Assembly (NCBI RefSeq): GCF_005845365.1 | Contig: NZ_CP040509.1 | Span: 868,001-932,000 of the forward strand | Origin: Rhodoluna limnophila | Lineage (GTDB): Bacteria > Actinomycetota > Actinomycetes > Actinomycetales > Microbacteriaceae | Direction: 5' to 3' | DNA length: 64,000 nt | Shown: in pieces, positions 8,559-17,553 of the stretch | Position numbering within the stretch: the stretch's first letter is position 1 | Layout of the letters: the number at the start of each line of letters is the position of its first letter | Notes under the pieces: generated by a model | Database searches by the model: none | What the model was told of the DNA's origin: nothing | What the model saw: the letters and a program-made list of their open reading frames with translations, nothing else | Program-made: the position numbers and the translations under genes

Positions 8559-10123
8559 CAGGCAGCCTCCAACGGATTATCGCCGCCACGTAGGATCAGT
8601 GCTTCGCAGATGTTTTCGACTGTAGGTGATTGGTTGCCGGCCAGGTCGGCAATGGTCCAAGCCAACCGCACGCAACGGTCGTAACCTCGCATGCTCAGCA
8701 AACCCCGCTCAAGAGCACGGTCGAGTTCTTTAGTGACTGCCCGTCCTAGTTTTAGTTGCCTCCTGAGGTAAGGCCCAGGCACCTGCGCGTTTAGTTTCCA
8801 AGGTGTGCCGATAAGCCTTGATTCAGCTGCCGCACGCGCCTGTGAAACCTTGGCCCGCAGTTCGGCAGAGCTTTCGCGAGGAACGGCCGAATCTCGATGA
8901 AGCGCTATCTCTGCCGAACTAACCGGTAAAAGCGGGAGGCGAATGTCGATACGGTCCAGCAGGGGGCTTGAAAGCTTCGAGGCGTATCGGTGCTTTTGGA
9001 GATAGCTGCAGGTGCACTGCGCGCCCCTACCAAAGCCTCGACCGCAAGGGCATGGGTTAGCTGCCATCACCAATTGAAAACGAGCCGGGAACCTAGCCGT
9101 GCCAGCCGAGCGATTGATCATTACCTCGCCGGACTCAAGTGGTTGCCGAAGAGCCTCGAGCACCGGCAGCATAAATTCAGGAGCCTCGTCCAGAAAAAGG
9201 ACCCCGTGGTTTGCCAGAGAAATCAAACCCGGCCGAGGAAGACCGACACCACCACCGACCAGTGAAGCCACCGAGGCGCTGTGATGAGGTGACTCGAATG
9301 GTGGCCGCCGGATCAGGCTTGTGGCACGCACTTCAGGGGTTGCTGCTGAAATTGAATGAACCGCTGTGGTCTCTAATGCAGCCTCAAGCTCTAGATCGGG
9401 CAACAAAGTTGGTAGGCGCTCGGCCAGCATGGTTTTACCAGCACCGGGTGGCCCAACCATGAGCATGTGGTGACCTCCAGCGGCCGCCACGGTCAGAGCC
9501 TCGACAGCAGAATCCTGACCGACCACATCTGAAATGTCCACACCACTTTGATGCATAGACTCCAAAACGGTCTGCACCTCAAAGGTTTGCGCGAACGAAA
9601 CATCGTCTGTTCGAACCTCAGCACCATGAATAGCAGCAACCTGCCTCAGGTGCTCGACACCAGTTACCTCAATGCCATCGATAAGGCTGGCCTCAGCAAA
9701 GTTCACCTGGGGAACAAAGGCTCGGGTGCATCCGGCTGCCTTAGCCGCCAGCAGCGCCGGCAACACTCCTCGAACACCACGAATCAAGCCATCCAGGCCA
9801 AGCTCACCTAAGAAAATTTGCCCCGGATTTATAGACACCTTTAGGTTTGCAGCCAAAATAGCCATCGCGATGGCTAGGTCAAAACTTGCGCCGTACTTGG
9901 GCACTGAGGCTGGCGAAAGATTGACCGTGACTCGACGCGCGGGCATTTCTAGACCACTGTTCTGGATGGCCGAGCGGACTCTATCTTTGGCCTCGCTCAG
10001 CGAAGCATCGGGCAAACCGACCAGGACAAACGAGGGTAGATTACTTGAAATTTCAGCTTCAATTTCAACCAGGGTGCCGGCTAAACCGAGCAAACTGATG
10101 GCAAAAGTTTTTGCAACCGGCAT
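8558..10123 (-). CDS. comM: YifB/ComM-type Mg-chelatase-like AAA+ ATPase
   Basis: ComM-family helicases promote branch migration of incoming DNA in natural transformation; in many bacteria the gene is called yifB. The 521-residue protein has an N-terminal ChlI-like domain (residues 1-170). The AAA+ core contains Walker A GPPGAGKTMLAE near residue 225, Walker B VLFLDEAPEF near 310, and a C-terminal region (LSMRGYDRCVRLAWTIADL). The zinc-like cysteine cluster ANPCPCGRGFGRGAQCTC is typical of the family. Its stop overlaps the dprA start by one base and its start overlaps the yraN stop by one base. Confidence 0.95.
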   Translation of the reverse strand: MPVAKTFAISLLGLAGTLVEIEAEISSNLPSFVLVGLPDASLSEAKDRVRSAIQNSGLEMPARRVTVNLSPASVPKYGASFDLAIAMAILAANLKVSINPGQIFLGELGLDGLIRGVRGVLPALLAAKAAGCTRAFVPQVNFAEASLIDGIEVTGVEHLRQVAAIHGAEVRTDDVSFAQTFEVQTVLESMHQSGVDISDVVGQDSAVEALTVAAAGGHHMLMVGPPGAGKTMLAERLPTLLPDLELEAALETTAVHSISAATPEVRATSLIRRPPFESPHHSASVASLVGGGVGLPRPGLISLANHGVLFLDEAPEFMLPVLEALRQPLESGEVMINRSAGTARFPARFQLVMAANPCPCGRGFGRGAQCTCSYLQKHRYASKLSSPLLDRIDIRLPLLPVSSAEIALHRDSAVPRESSAELRAKVSQARAAAESRLIGTPWKLNAQVPGPYLRRQLKLGRAVTKELDRALERGLLSMRGYDRCVRLAWTIADLAGNQSPTVENICEALILRGGDNPLEAA

Positions 10124-10476
10124 CAGAACACCTGCTTCAGGTGTTCGATTGCGACTCTGCCCTGATTGACCAGCACCGCTATTGCATCAAGCCTCACCTT
10201 GACACCAGAAACCTCGTGGTCTCGGCACCATTCGGCAACGAGTTTGCGCATGCGAGAAACTTTAAGCGGGGTGATTGCCTCAAAAGGATGCCCGAAACCA
10301 GTTCCATTTCTGGTCTTGACTTCGACAAACACGTATCGCCCCTTTTCTAGGGCGATCAGATCTATTTCACCGCTCGCACCTCGCCAATTGCGATCTACTA
10401 TTTCGTAACCGCGGTCGGTGAGAAATTGCGAGGCGCGGTCTTCGCCGTATTTGCCCAAGAGTTGTTTTTGATTCAC
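10123..10476 (-). CDS. yraN: YraN family (UPF0102) nuclease-fold protein
   Basis: This 117-residue protein belongs to UPF0102, a restriction-endonuclease-like fold of uncertain function often found next to comM, dprA and rnhB. The family core is visible: GEDRASQFLTDRGYEIVDRN at the N-terminus, then GEIDLIALEKGRYVFVEVK with the Asp and Glu-x-Lys of the PD-(D/E)xK pattern. It starts with GTG at 10476. A terminator lies just upstream (10504-10527), so yraN-comM-dprA-xerC probably has its own promoter or depends on read-through. Confidence 0.95.
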   Translation of the reverse strand: MNQKQLLGKYGEDRASQFLTDRGYEIVDRNWRGASGEIDLIALEKGRYVFVEVKTRNGTGFGHPFEAITPLKVSRMRKLVAEWCRDHEVSGVKVRLDAIAVLVNQGRVAIEHLKQVF

Positions 10477-10496
10477 CCAAACAGACTGCCCCGGTT

Positions 10497-10527
10497 AAAT
10501 AAAAGATGGTCACCGCAGTGACCATCT
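10497..10527 (-). terminator. Rho-independent terminator after the DUF2469 gene
   Basis: A perfect 10-bp stem (10504-10513 with 10518-10527) encloses the loop CGCA. On the minus strand it is followed by TTTATTT. It lies 34 bases past the DUF2469 stop and would end the rplS-lepB-rnhB-DUF2469 transcript. Confidence 0.9.
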
Positions 10528-10560
10528 GTGTAAAAGGGTGCCCAAATCTAGGCTGTGGAT

Positions 10561-10884
10561 TTACTCGCCGACTGCAAGTTCTTTTGGCAGATCAAAAGCT
10601 GCACCAGTGAGTTCTTCAACGTTCACGTCTTTGAAGGTCAGCACACGAACACTCTTAACGAAGCGATCCGAGCGGTATATGTCCCAGACCCAAACATCTT
10701 TCATGTTCAACTCAAAGTAAAAATCGGTGCCAGCATCAACACGTTGCAGATCAACCTCGTTGGCCAAATAAAAGCGGCGCTCAGTTTCGATTACGTACTT
10801 GAAGGTTCCAACGATGTCGCGATACTCCCGATACAAAGCCAATTCAGCTTCGCGGTCGTAGTCTTCAAACTCGTTTTCTTCCAT
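10561..10884 (-). CDS. DUF2469 domain protein
   Basis: This 107-residue acidic protein belongs to DUF2469, a family restricted to actinobacteria and conserved beside rnhB and lepB. The N-terminus (MEENEFEDYDREAELALYRE) and the centre (ETERRFYLANEVDL, then DVWVWDIYR) match the family as I know it. It has no signal peptide or membrane segment. Its function is unknown. It follows rnhB by 9 bases and ends at a strong terminator, so it is the last gene of the unit. Confidence 0.93.
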   Translation of the reverse strand: MEENEFEDYDREAELALYREYRDIVGTFKYVIETERRFYLANEVDLQRVDAGTDFYFELNMKDVWVWDIYRSDRFVKSVRVLTFKDVNVEELTGAAFDLPKELAVGE

Positions 10885-10893
10885 AACTAAAGT

Positions 10894-11595
10894 CTATTCA
10901 CCAATGCCCTCAAGCTGCCCATCGGCCAAAATCTTTGTCAACCAGGTCTGCCTGTGATGCACCGAGGAGCCAAGCGTGCGAATTGCGTCAATGTGAGCCC
11001 CCGACGCATACCCCTTGTGGCCTTCGAAGAGGTATCCCGGTGTCTCATTAGCCAACCGAATCATGAAATTGTCTCGTTGAACCTTTGAAATCACCGATGC
11101 TGCTGCGACCGAAACACAGTCGCGGTCGGCTTTAGTTTGCACTAAGACTGGTATTCCACTGGCCATAGCTCCCAACCAGTTATGTGAACCATCAAGGATG
11201 ATTGTGGCGCCGTCTTGAACAATTTGGGCACGCAGGTGTGCTTCGGCAAGCAGATCATCCAGAGCCAGTGCACCGGCCTTTGCCAGGGCCGCGATGATTC
11301 CGTTTGAATCAATTTCTGCCGCGGAAACCATACCAACAGCCGATCCGACCACCCATTCGGTTACGGGACCCACAATTTGATTCCGAATTTTTTCGCTGAT
11401 TAGTTTCGAATCGCAGAGCTGCGCAGGCCACGGCGCACTTGCACGGGGGTCTGAACGGTCGATCAGCGCGACGCCAACTGCAACCGGTCCGGCAATGGCG
11501 CCGCGACCAACTTCATCCATGCCGATTACAAACCGTGAACCGCTGGCCCACAGTTCTTTTTCTCGACTAAGGGTTGGGAACGTCTTTGAAGACAT
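10894..11595 (-). CDS. rnhB: ribonuclease HII
   Basis: RNase HII cuts RNA in RNA-DNA hybrids, including single ribonucleotides in DNA. The frame is open upstream, but the most family-like start is ATG 11595, giving 233 residues and a 29-base overlap with lepB. The active site is visible: Asp and Glu in FVIGMDEVGRGAIAGPVAVG near residue 25, Asp in LDGSHNWL, and the late KADRDCVSVAAASVISKVQRD block. The C-terminal segment YASGAHIDAIRTLGSSVHHR is also typical. Confidence 0.96.
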   Translation of the reverse strand: MSSKTFPTLSREKELWASGSRFVIGMDEVGRGAIAGPVAVGVALIDRSDPRASAPWPAQLCDSKLISEKIRNQIVGPVTEWVVGSAVGMVSAAEIDSNGIIAALAKAGALALDDLLAEAHLRAQIVQDGATIILDGSHNWLGAMASGIPVLVQTKADRDCVSVAAASVISKVQRDNFMIRLANETPGYLFEGHKGYASGAHIDAIRTLGSSVHHRQTWLTKILADGQLEGIGE

Positions 11596-12319
11596 CTGGA
11601 AAATTATCCAAGTATTGCCAGTTTTCAAATGGCCAGCTGACCACAAAAGCGCGACCTACGACAAAGTCTTTAGAGACAAAACCCTTGCTGGGTAGGTCAC
11701 CGTGGAAGCGAGAATCCTGACTGTTATCGCGGTTATCACCCATGACCCAGACCGAGCCCTCTGGGACAACCACATCGAAGTCGATCAGTGAAGGTTCAGA
11801 ACCCGGGGCAATGTAGGTTTCGTCGATGGCAACCCCATTTACGGTGAGTTTTCCATCAACGTCACAGCAAACCACATGGTCACCCGGCAATCCGATGACC
11901 CGCTTTACCAAGTGTTGACTGCTATCAGGCGCGGTCAAGCCAAATGCTGACAGGAACCATTCGATGCCCGAAGCAACCGGATCTTTTTCAACTTCAATGG
12001 GAGAACCAAGCCAGCCACCTGGGTCCTTGAACACGACCACATCTCCGCGCTGAAGCGGAATCAGATCGGGAACTAATTCATTCACGATGATTCGGTCATC
12101 GATCTGCAGGGTCTCGAGCATTGAGCCCGAGGGAATGAAAAACGAACGAATTAGGAATGTCTTGATTAACAAAGAAAGCACCAACGCAAACCCAACAATC
12201 ACGACCAAATCGATCAGGAAGGAGACGAAAACGTTCTTCCGGAACCGCTTCAATTTTGATTGATAGAAGTTGCGTGGTGCTTTTCTTTGCGGGCTTTCAA
12301 ACTGCCCGAGGTCTGTCAT
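11567..12319 (-). CDS. lepB: signal peptidase I
   Basis: LepB removes signal peptides from exported proteins at the outer face of the membrane. The 250-residue protein has one N-terminal membrane segment (residues about 32-58). The catalytic serine is Ser66 in FIPSGSMLETLQIDDR. The catalytic lysine is Lys139 in HLVKRVIGLPGDHV. The family box GDNRDNSQDSR follows near residue 195. A polar cytoplasmic N-terminus of about 30 residues is normal for actinobacteria. It lies 12 bases after rplS and overlaps rnhB. Confidence 0.97.
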   Translation of the reverse strand: MTDLGQFESPQRKAPRNFYQSKLKRFRKNVFVSFLIDLVVIVGFALVLSLLIKTFLIRSFFIPSGSMLETLQIDDRIIVNELVPDLIPLQRGDVVVFKDPGGWLGSPIEVEKDPVASGIEWFLSAFGLTAPDSSQHLVKRVIGLPGDHVVCCDVDGKLTVNGVAIDETYIAPGSEPSLIDFDVVVPEGSVWVMGDNRDNSQDSRFHGDLPSKGFVSKDFVVGRAFVVSWPFENWQYLDNFPDVFKDVPNP

Positions 12320-12331
12320 ACGTAGAGCGTA

Positions 12332-12682
12332 TTAGATGTTGTCGCGCTTTTCAGCAATCTTTGCCTTCTTACCGCGAAGGTCGCGCAAGAAGTAAAGCTT
12401 CGCACGGCGAACGTCACCGCGGGTTACAACTTCGATCTTCTCAAGTACTGGTGAGTGCACTGGGAAAGTACGCTCAACGCCAACCTGGAAAGAAACTTTA
12501 CGAACGGTGAAGGTCTCGCGAACTGACTCGCCTGAGCGGCGGATAACGATGCCCTGGAAAACCTGGACACGGCTGCGGTTACCTTCGATGATGTTTACGT
12601 GAACCTTGACGGTGTCACCAACGCGGAAAGCTGGGATGTCTGAACGTAGCGACGCTGCGTCTACTGAATCAAGAATGTGCAT
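12332..12682 (-). CDS. rplS: 50S ribosomal protein L19
   Basis: Ribosomal protein L19 of 116 residues. Visible blocks are [33 protein letters not shown], and [14 protein letters not shown], ending in [15 protein letters not shown]. It is separated from trmD by about 150 bases that hold a candidate promoter, and is followed closely by lepB. The ATG at 12682 is preceded by GAGAG. Confidence 0.98.
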   Translation of the reverse strand: MHILDSVDAASLRSDIPAFRVGDTVKVHVNIIEGNRSRVQVFQGIVIRRSGESVRETFTVRKVSFQVGVERTFPVHSPVLEKIEVVTRGDVRRAKLYFLRDLRGKKAKIAEKRDNI

Positions 12683-12795
12683 TTTGAATCACTCTCTGTT
12701 ACTGCACGCAGGTCAACAACGGGTTAGGTTTCGATTTGTTGTTCTTTTAGCCAAACTCCCCTGCGGCAGAGCATCATGTGGCAAACAACTTTTCT

Positions 12796-12824
12796 AGTTT
12801 AGCCGGAACCCAGCGAACAAGCAA
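12796..12824 (-). promoter_or_regulatory. candidate rplS promoter
   Basis: On the minus strand TTGCTT and TAAACT are spaced by exactly 17 bases. The -10 fits the TAnnnT pattern common in actinobacteria. It lies 10-35 bases after trmD and about 115 bases before rplS, so rplS-lepB-rnhB could be expressed separately from the rpsP-trmD genes. Confidence 0.4.
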
Positions 12825-12833
12825 AGGTAGGGG

Positions 12834-13520
12834 TTATTTATCCAGCAGGTCTGGCCGCACCCGGCGCGTGCGTTCGATTTGTTGCTCACGTCGCCACGCG
12901 GCAATTGCGGCGTGATTTCCGCTGGTCAAAACCTCAGGTACGTCAAAACCCCTCCAAGAAGCGGGCTTCGTGTAACTTGGGTATTCCAAAAGACCGTCAG
13001 AGTGAGATTCCTCAATCAGGCTCTCGGCATTTCCAATCACGCCAGGAATCAGACGGACTATGGCCTCAGTCATTGCAATCGCAGCAACCTCACCGCCGTT
13101 CAACACGTAGTCGCCCAAGCTAATAAGTCGAACCTTCGCTTTTGTAGCGGCGTAATCAACGACACGTTGGTCAATGCCTTCGTAGCGTCCGCAGGCAAAA
13201 ACAATCTGCTTTTCGTTAGCAAGCTCATAAGCGGTGGCCTGCTTAAACTGCTCTCCCGCAGGAGAGGTAAAAATCACGGTGCAGTCGCCATCGGCCGGAA
13301 GAATCGCATCGAGTGCCTCACCCCAAGGCTCGGGCTTCATTAGCATTCCGGCCCCGCCGCCGTACGGGCTGTCGTCAACAGTGCGGTGCTTGTCATGTGT
13401 ATAGTCGCGCAGATCATGTGCGGTGAATTCAATCAGATTCTTTTCACGGGCCTTACCCAGCAGTGAAAGATCCAGTGCATTGAAGTAGTCAGGAAAAATC
13501 GTGACGGCATCGATGCGCAT
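12834..13520 (-). CDS. trmD: tRNA (guanine-37-N1)-methyltransferase
   Basis: TrmD methylates G37 of tRNAs with SAM, preventing frameshifts. The 228-residue protein begins [13 protein letters not shown]. It contains the deep-knot elements [24 protein letters not shown] and [17 protein letters not shown], and a C-terminal helical domain ([16 protein letters not shown]). The ATG follows the rimM stop by 2 bases. The family-typical loop [17 protein letters not shown] is intact. Confidence 0.98.
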   Translation of the reverse strand: MRIDAVTIFPDYFNALDLSLLGKAREKNLIEFTAHDLRDYTHDKHRTVDDSPYGGGAGMLMKPEPWGEALDAILPADGDCTVIFTSPAGEQFKQATAYELANEKQIVFACGRYEGIDQRVVDYAATKAKVRLISLGDYVLNGGEVAAIAMTEAIVRLIPGVIGNAESLIEESHSDGLLEYPSYTKPASWRGFDVPEVLTSGNHAAIAAWRREQQIERTRRVRPDLLDK

Positions 13521-13522
13521 TT

Positions 13523-14065
13523 TTAGGCCTCTGAAAGCTCTTCGAAAAGTCCGCCAGGAGGCGTTACAACCACTTCACCGGCTTTTACATCCACGGTCGG
13601 CACGAAGGCCTTGATGAAAGGTAGAAGAACCTCACCGGTCTCGGTCTTGATTGCCAGGCAGTCCTGGGCTGGCAGGTGATCAACACGGATTACCTGACCG
13701 ATCAGTGCACCATCTCTGATGACCTTAAGGCCAATCAGTTGGTGGTCGTACCAGGCATCTGGCTCTTCAGGTAGAACCTCTACATCGGCATCAACCAGCA
13801 GAATTGCCTTGATCAGAGTCTCAGCAGCGGTGCGGTCTTCGGCCTCATTTAGGAATAAGACCGGTGCTTGGTTGTAGTAGCGCAACTCTTTTACGGTTAC
13901 GGTTTTACCGAACCATGGGGAGGAGTCAGGTACCTGAAGTTTCAGCACAGCACCTGGTGCAAAACGCACATCTGGGCTGTCTGTATATAGTTCGAGTTTG
14001 AACGCTCCCTTTAGGCCGTGGGCCTTGACCAAACGGCCAACTCGGAGCGTAGTCTTGCTAGAAAT
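13523..14065 (-). CDS. rimM: 16S rRNA processing protein RimM
   Basis: RimM assists assembly of the 30S head through S19. The C-terminal PRC-barrel is visible ([19 protein letters not shown], then [21 protein letters not shown]). The N-terminal barrel normally begins with a strand like [14 protein letters not shown]. In this sequence no ATG, GTG or TTG precedes that strand: the first usual start is a TTG at 14032, which removes LRVGR. An ATT codon at 14065, overlapping the khpA stop region, gives [13 protein letters not shown] and a 180-residue protein. I give the ATT start as the more complete model; the TTG start (169 residues) is the alternative. Confidence 0.85.
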   Translation of the reverse strand: MSSKTTLRVGRLVKAHGLKGAFKLELYTDSPDVRFAPGAVLKLQVPDSSPWFGKTVTVKELRYYNQAPVLFLNEAEDRTAAETLIKAILLVDADVEVLPEEPDAWYDHQLIGLKVIRDGALIGQVIRVDHLPAQDCLAIKTETGEVLLPFIKAFVPTVDVKAGEVVVTPPGGLFEELSEA

Positions 14066-14294
14066 CTGTGTCCACCACGTCTACGCGGACTTTTTTACCG
14101 TCGGCTAGGGCGTTCACTAGCGTACGGAGCGCTTTGGCAGTGCGGCCGTTGCGCCCGATCACACGACCCAGATCATCTGGGTGCACGTGAACCTCTAGCA
14201 AGTCTCCTCGCGAGGTTGATCGTGCAGTCACGGTTGCATCGTCTGGATTGTCAACGATGCCTTTGACTAGGTGTTCGAGCGCAGCGGCTAGCAC
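14058..14294 (-). CDS. khpA: KH-domain RNA-binding protein KhpA
   Basis: KhpA is a small RNA-binding protein with one KH domain, 78 residues long, often paired with KhpB and conserved between rpsP and rimM. The KH signature VHPDDLGRVIGRNGRTAKALRT (split here for length as VIGRNGRTAKALR) is intact near residues 40-60. The start is GTG 14294, four bases after rpsP. The gene's stop region overlaps the probable start of rimM. Confidence 0.95.
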   Translation of the reverse strand: MLAAALEHLVKGIVDNPDDATVTARSTSRGDLLEVHVHPDDLGRVIGRNGRTAKALRTLVNALADGKKVRVDVVDTDF

Positions 14295-14297
14295 TTA

Positions 14298-14834
14298 TTA
14301 AGCCTCTTCGTTAACAGCAGCTTCTTCAGCAGCAGGAGCCTCAACGGCCTCGTCTGCTGCGTCTGCAACTGCATCTTCGATTGACTGGACTGCTTCTTCA
14401 GCTGCGTCAGCAGCCTCTGCAATTACGTCCTCAGCTGCGGCCTCAGCTGCTGGAGCTGCTTCCTCAACTGGTGCAACCTTGATCTCAGCCTTTGGGCGAA
14501 GAACGGTCTTCTTGGCACCGTCAACGATGAACTCAGCCTTTGGAGCCTTGGTCTGAACGGTGTTCTTTGCTGACTTGTCGCCCTGTGAAGCCTGTAGGTC
14601 ACCGGTGAGCTTTAGTAGCACTGCTACCTGCTCAGTTGGCTGTGCGCCAACGCTTAGCCAGTACTGAGCACGCTCAGAGTTGACCTCGATAAGTGATGGG
14701 TTCTCGGTCGGAATGTAACGACCAATTTCTTCGATGGCACGACCGTCACGCTTGGTGCGTGAGTCTGCTACAACGATGCGGTAGTGCGGCGCGCGGATTT
14801 TACCCATGCGCTTCAAGCGGATTTTTACAGCCAC
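14298..14834 (-). CDS. rpsP: 30S ribosomal protein S16 with acidic C-terminal extension
   Basis: The first 80 residues are a normal S16 ([49 protein letters not shown]). The remainder, to residue 178, is an Ala/Glu/Asp-rich low-complexity tail ([18 protein letters not shown]), longer than in model bacteria where S16 is about 80-90 residues. Tails like this are known in Microbacteriaceae and other actinobacteria. The start is GTG 14834 with AGGAG 7 bases ahead. khpA follows after three bases. Confidence 0.97.
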   Translation of the reverse strand: MAVKIRLKRMGKIRAPHYRIVVADSRTKRDGRAIEEIGRYIPTENPSLIEVNSERAQYWLSVGAQPTEQVAVLLKLTGDLQASQGDKSAKNTVQTKAPKAEFIVDGAKKTVLRPKAEIKVAPVEEAAPAAEAAAEDVIAEAADAAEEAVQSIEDAVADAADEAVEAPAAEEAAVNEEA

Positions 14835-14997
14835 GATTGCTCCTGATTTTCGTAATGGTGCGAACGTTCAACCGTGAGCGTGGGGGCACACTCGGTGAAA
14901 AAGCTCTAGGGGTTGTCGTAATCGTTTGGTTAGAGGGTCAAACGGCGACAACCGCTCTATTCTGCCAGAAATTCGCCTCTGGCGCTAGTTTCTCGGG

Positions 14998-16503
14998 CTA
15001 GTTTCCCAATCCAAATGCAGAACCGGCAGAACCCGTTGCATCTGAACCAGGTTTATTGCCCGCCAGACGCGCCGCCTCCTCAGCCGCGCGCTTGGCTGGG
15101 TTTCCAGACTTGGAACCTTTTTTCTTGTCCTTTGACTTTGACTTCCCGCCACCAAACGAGCCCATGCCCGGCATCTGCGGCATACCCGGCATCTGTGGCA
15201 CACCTCCCTTGGCAACCGTCTTCATCATCTTGGCTGCCTGTTCAAACCGGTTGACCAGAGAGTTAACATCAGTCACGGTCATGCCGGAACCCTTTGCAAT
15301 ACGGGCGCGGCGAGAACCATTCAAGATCTTTGGCTGGCGACGTTCTGCAGGCGTCATCGATCTGATGATTGCCTCGGTACGGTCAATTTCTCGCTCATCG
15401 AAGTTATCAAGTTGCTGACGCATCTGACCTGCACCCGGCATCATTGCGAGCATGCTCTTGAGTGAGCCCATTTTGCGCAGCTGCTGCATTTGCTCCATGA
15501 AGTCTTCAAGTGTGAAAGCATCTTTGGCCAGCTTTTCAGCCATGGCCCGTGCTTCGGCCTCATCGAAGGTTTTCTGAGTTTGCTCAATCAGGGTAAGAAC
15601 GTCACCCATGTCCAGAATTCGGCTGGCCATGCGGTCTGGGTAGAACGGCTCGAAGGCATCAATGCCCTCGCCATTCGACGCAAAAATAATCGGTTTGCCG
15701 GTAACTGAGGCAACCGAAAGCGCAGCACCACCACGGGCATCGCCGTCAAGCTTGGTCAAAACAACGCCGGTGATTCCAACACCCTCGTCAAAAGCCTTGG
15801 CAACGTTCACGGCATCCTGGCCCAACATTGAGTCCACGACAAACATGACTTCATCTGGGTCAACGGCCGCACGGATGTCTGATGCCTGCTGCATCAGTTC
15901 TTCGTCAACACCCAGGCGACCGGCTGTGTCGACAATCACCACGCTGAACATCTTTTGCTTGGCGTGCTTGATTGAATCTTGGGCAACCTTTACCGGATTA
16001 CCTACGCCGTTGCCTGGCTCGGGCGCAAATACGGGAACATCTACGCGTTCGCCAACCACTTGTAGCTGGTTTACAGCATTTGGGCGCTGAAGGTCGGCTG
16101 CAACCAAAATTGGGGTTTGCCCCTGGTCCTTCAACCACTTAGCCAGCTTTCCGGCAAGCGTGGTTTTACCGGCACCCTGGAGACCGGCCAGCATGATGAC
16201 AGTCGGTGGGTTCTTAGCGAAAGACAGCTTCTTTTGCTCGCCACCAAGAATTTGCACCAACTCTTCGTTCACAATTTGAACTACCTGCTGAGCCGGGTTT
16301 AGTGCTTTAGAAACCTCGTCACCCAGCGCACGGTCGCGAACCGAACTGGTGAAGGCCTTGACTACGTCTAGAGCTACGTCAGCCTCGAGCAGTGCGCGGC
16401 GAATTTCGCGCAGGGTGGCATCGATGTCAGCCGGGCTTAGCTTTCCCTTGCTGCGAAGGTTCTTGAAAGTATCGATCAAGCGATCTGAGAGATTTCCGAA
16501 CAT
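14998..16503 (-). CDS. ffh: signal recognition particle protein Ffh
   Basis: Ffh is the SRP54 GTPase that binds 4.5S RNA and signal sequences and delivers ribosomes to FtsY. The 501-residue protein has the N domain, the G domain with GLQGAGKTTLAGKL near residue 106, DTAGRLGVDEEL and TKLDGDARGG, then the Met-rich M domain (FMEQMQQLRKMGSLKSML). The tail is rich in Gly, Pro, Met and Lys (PQMPGMPQMPGMGSFGGG). ftsY lies just upstream (16515), so both SRP partners are encoded together. Confidence 0.98.
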   Translation of the reverse strand: MFGNLSDRLIDTFKNLRSKGKLSPADIDATLREIRRALLEADVALDVVKAFTSSVRDRALGDEVSKALNPAQQVVQIVNEELVQILGGEQKKLSFAKNPPTVIMLAGLQGAGKTTLAGKLAKWLKDQGQTPILVAADLQRPNAVNQLQVVGERVDVPVFAPEPGNGVGNPVKVAQDSIKHAKQKMFSVVIVDTAGRLGVDEELMQQASDIRAAVDPDEVMFVVDSMLGQDAVNVAKAFDEGVGITGVVLTKLDGDARGGAALSVASVTGKPIIFASNGEGIDAFEPFYPDRMASRILDMGDVLTLIEQTQKTFDEAEARAMAEKLAKDAFTLEDFMEQMQQLRKMGSLKSMLAMMPGAGQMRQQLDNFDEREIDRTEAIIRSMTPAERRQPKILNGSRRARIAKGSGMTVTDVNSLVNRFEQAAKMMKTVAKGGVPQMPGMPQMPGMGSFGGGKSKSKDKKKGSKSGNPAKRAAEEAARLAGNKPGSDATGSAGSAFGLGN

Positions 16504-16514
16504 ACGGGCTTTTC

Positions 16515-17552
16515 CTAACTAACTAGTCCGCGTGCAAATTCGCCGGCATCGAAGAAGGCAAAATCATTAATGCCCTCGCCAACTCCGACCAGTTTCACTG
16601 GTATGCCAAGCTCGCGCTGGATTGAGAAGACAATGCCGCCTTTGGCGGTGCCATCAAGTTTGGTGAGCACTACGCCGGTAACTTTGGCTACTTCGGCAAA
16701 GGCCTTGGCCTGGGCCAGCCCATTTTGACCAGTAGTGGCGTCGAGGACCAAAAGAACCTCAGAAATTTGAGCCTGCTTCTCAATCACCCGGCGAATTTTT
16801 TCAAGTTCGCCCATGAGGTCGATTTTGTTTTGAAGCCGCCCAGCGGTGTCAATGATGACGATGTCGGCATCGGCTTTAATCGCTGCCTCGACCGACTCAA
16901 ATGCCACCGAAGCAGGGTCCTGCCCCTCTTGCTTAGGCCTAATCAGCTGAGCTCCGGCTCGCTCAGCCCAGGTAGCAATCTGATCAACAGCAGCAGCCCT
17001 AAAGGTATCTGCCGCTCCGATAAACACCGACCACTCGCCTTCGGTCAGCCAGTTTGCGAGCTTGCCGATAGTTGTGGTTTTACCAACGCCGTTCACACCC
17101 ACGACTAGAAAAACGTAGGGAAGTTTTCCATCGCTTAGGTTTAGTGCTGCGTCGTCACGCTGCAGCGCACCCGCAATTACACCGGCAAGTATGTCCTTGA
17201 GCTCCTGCTCAGACTCTGCACCTGATGCCTTGGCCTGGCGCTTTACTTCGTCAACAATTTCAACTGCGGCGTCTAGTCCAAAATCGGCTTGAATCAGAAT
17301 GTCTTCAAGTTCATCGAGGTTTGCTGGGTCAAATTTGACCCGACTAAAAAGCGACCTAATTCCCTTGCGAGAGCTCCGTTTTGGAAGCTCTACTGCAACC
17401 AGTTCAGGTTCAATAGCAACCAGTTCAGGTTCAACAACAATTGGTTCGTCAACTATTAGTGATTCAGAGGAATCTGGCGCGTCCAATGCCACGCGGACTT
17501 CAACCGGCGCCTCTTCCCCGCGCTTCTTCTTCCAGAACATAAAGCCGGCCAC
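16515..17552 (-). CDS. ftsY: signal recognition particle receptor FtsY
   Basis: FtsY is the membrane-associated SRP receptor GTPase. The 345-residue protein begins with a short hydrophobic/basic patch (AGFMFWKKKRG) and an acidic A domain rich in Glu/Val that includes a duplicated EPELVA motif. The NG domain follows with GVNGVGKTTTIGKLA near residue 152, DTAGRLQNKIDLM and TKLDGTAKGG. The start is GTG 17552, one base after the smc stop, so smc-ftsY-ffh form one unit. Confidence 0.97.
   Translation of the reverse strand: MAGFMFWKKKRGEEAPVEVRVALDAPDSSESLIVDEPIVVEPELVAIEPELVAVELPKRSSRKGIRSLFSRVKFDPANLDELEDILIQADFGLDAAVEIVDEVKRQAKASGAESEQELKDILAGVIAGALQRDDAALNLSDGKLPYVFLVVGVNGVGKTTTIGKLANWLTEGEWSVFIGAADTFRAAAVDQIATWAERAGAQLIRPKQEGQDPASVAFESVEAAIKADADIVIIDTAGRLQNKIDLMGELEKIRRVIEKQAQISEVLLVLDATTGQNGLAQAKAFAEVAKVTGVVLTKLDGTAKGGIVFSIQRELGIPVKLVGVGEGINDFAFFDAGEFARGLVS
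17395..17436. repeat. 21-bp tandem duplication in ftsY
   Basis: Two adjacent 21-bp copies (17395-17415 and 17416-17436) differ at one position. Together they encode the duplicated EPELVA motif of the FtsY acidic linker. This is a small in-frame duplication in a tolerant region. Confidence 0.9.
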
Positions 17553-17553
17553 T

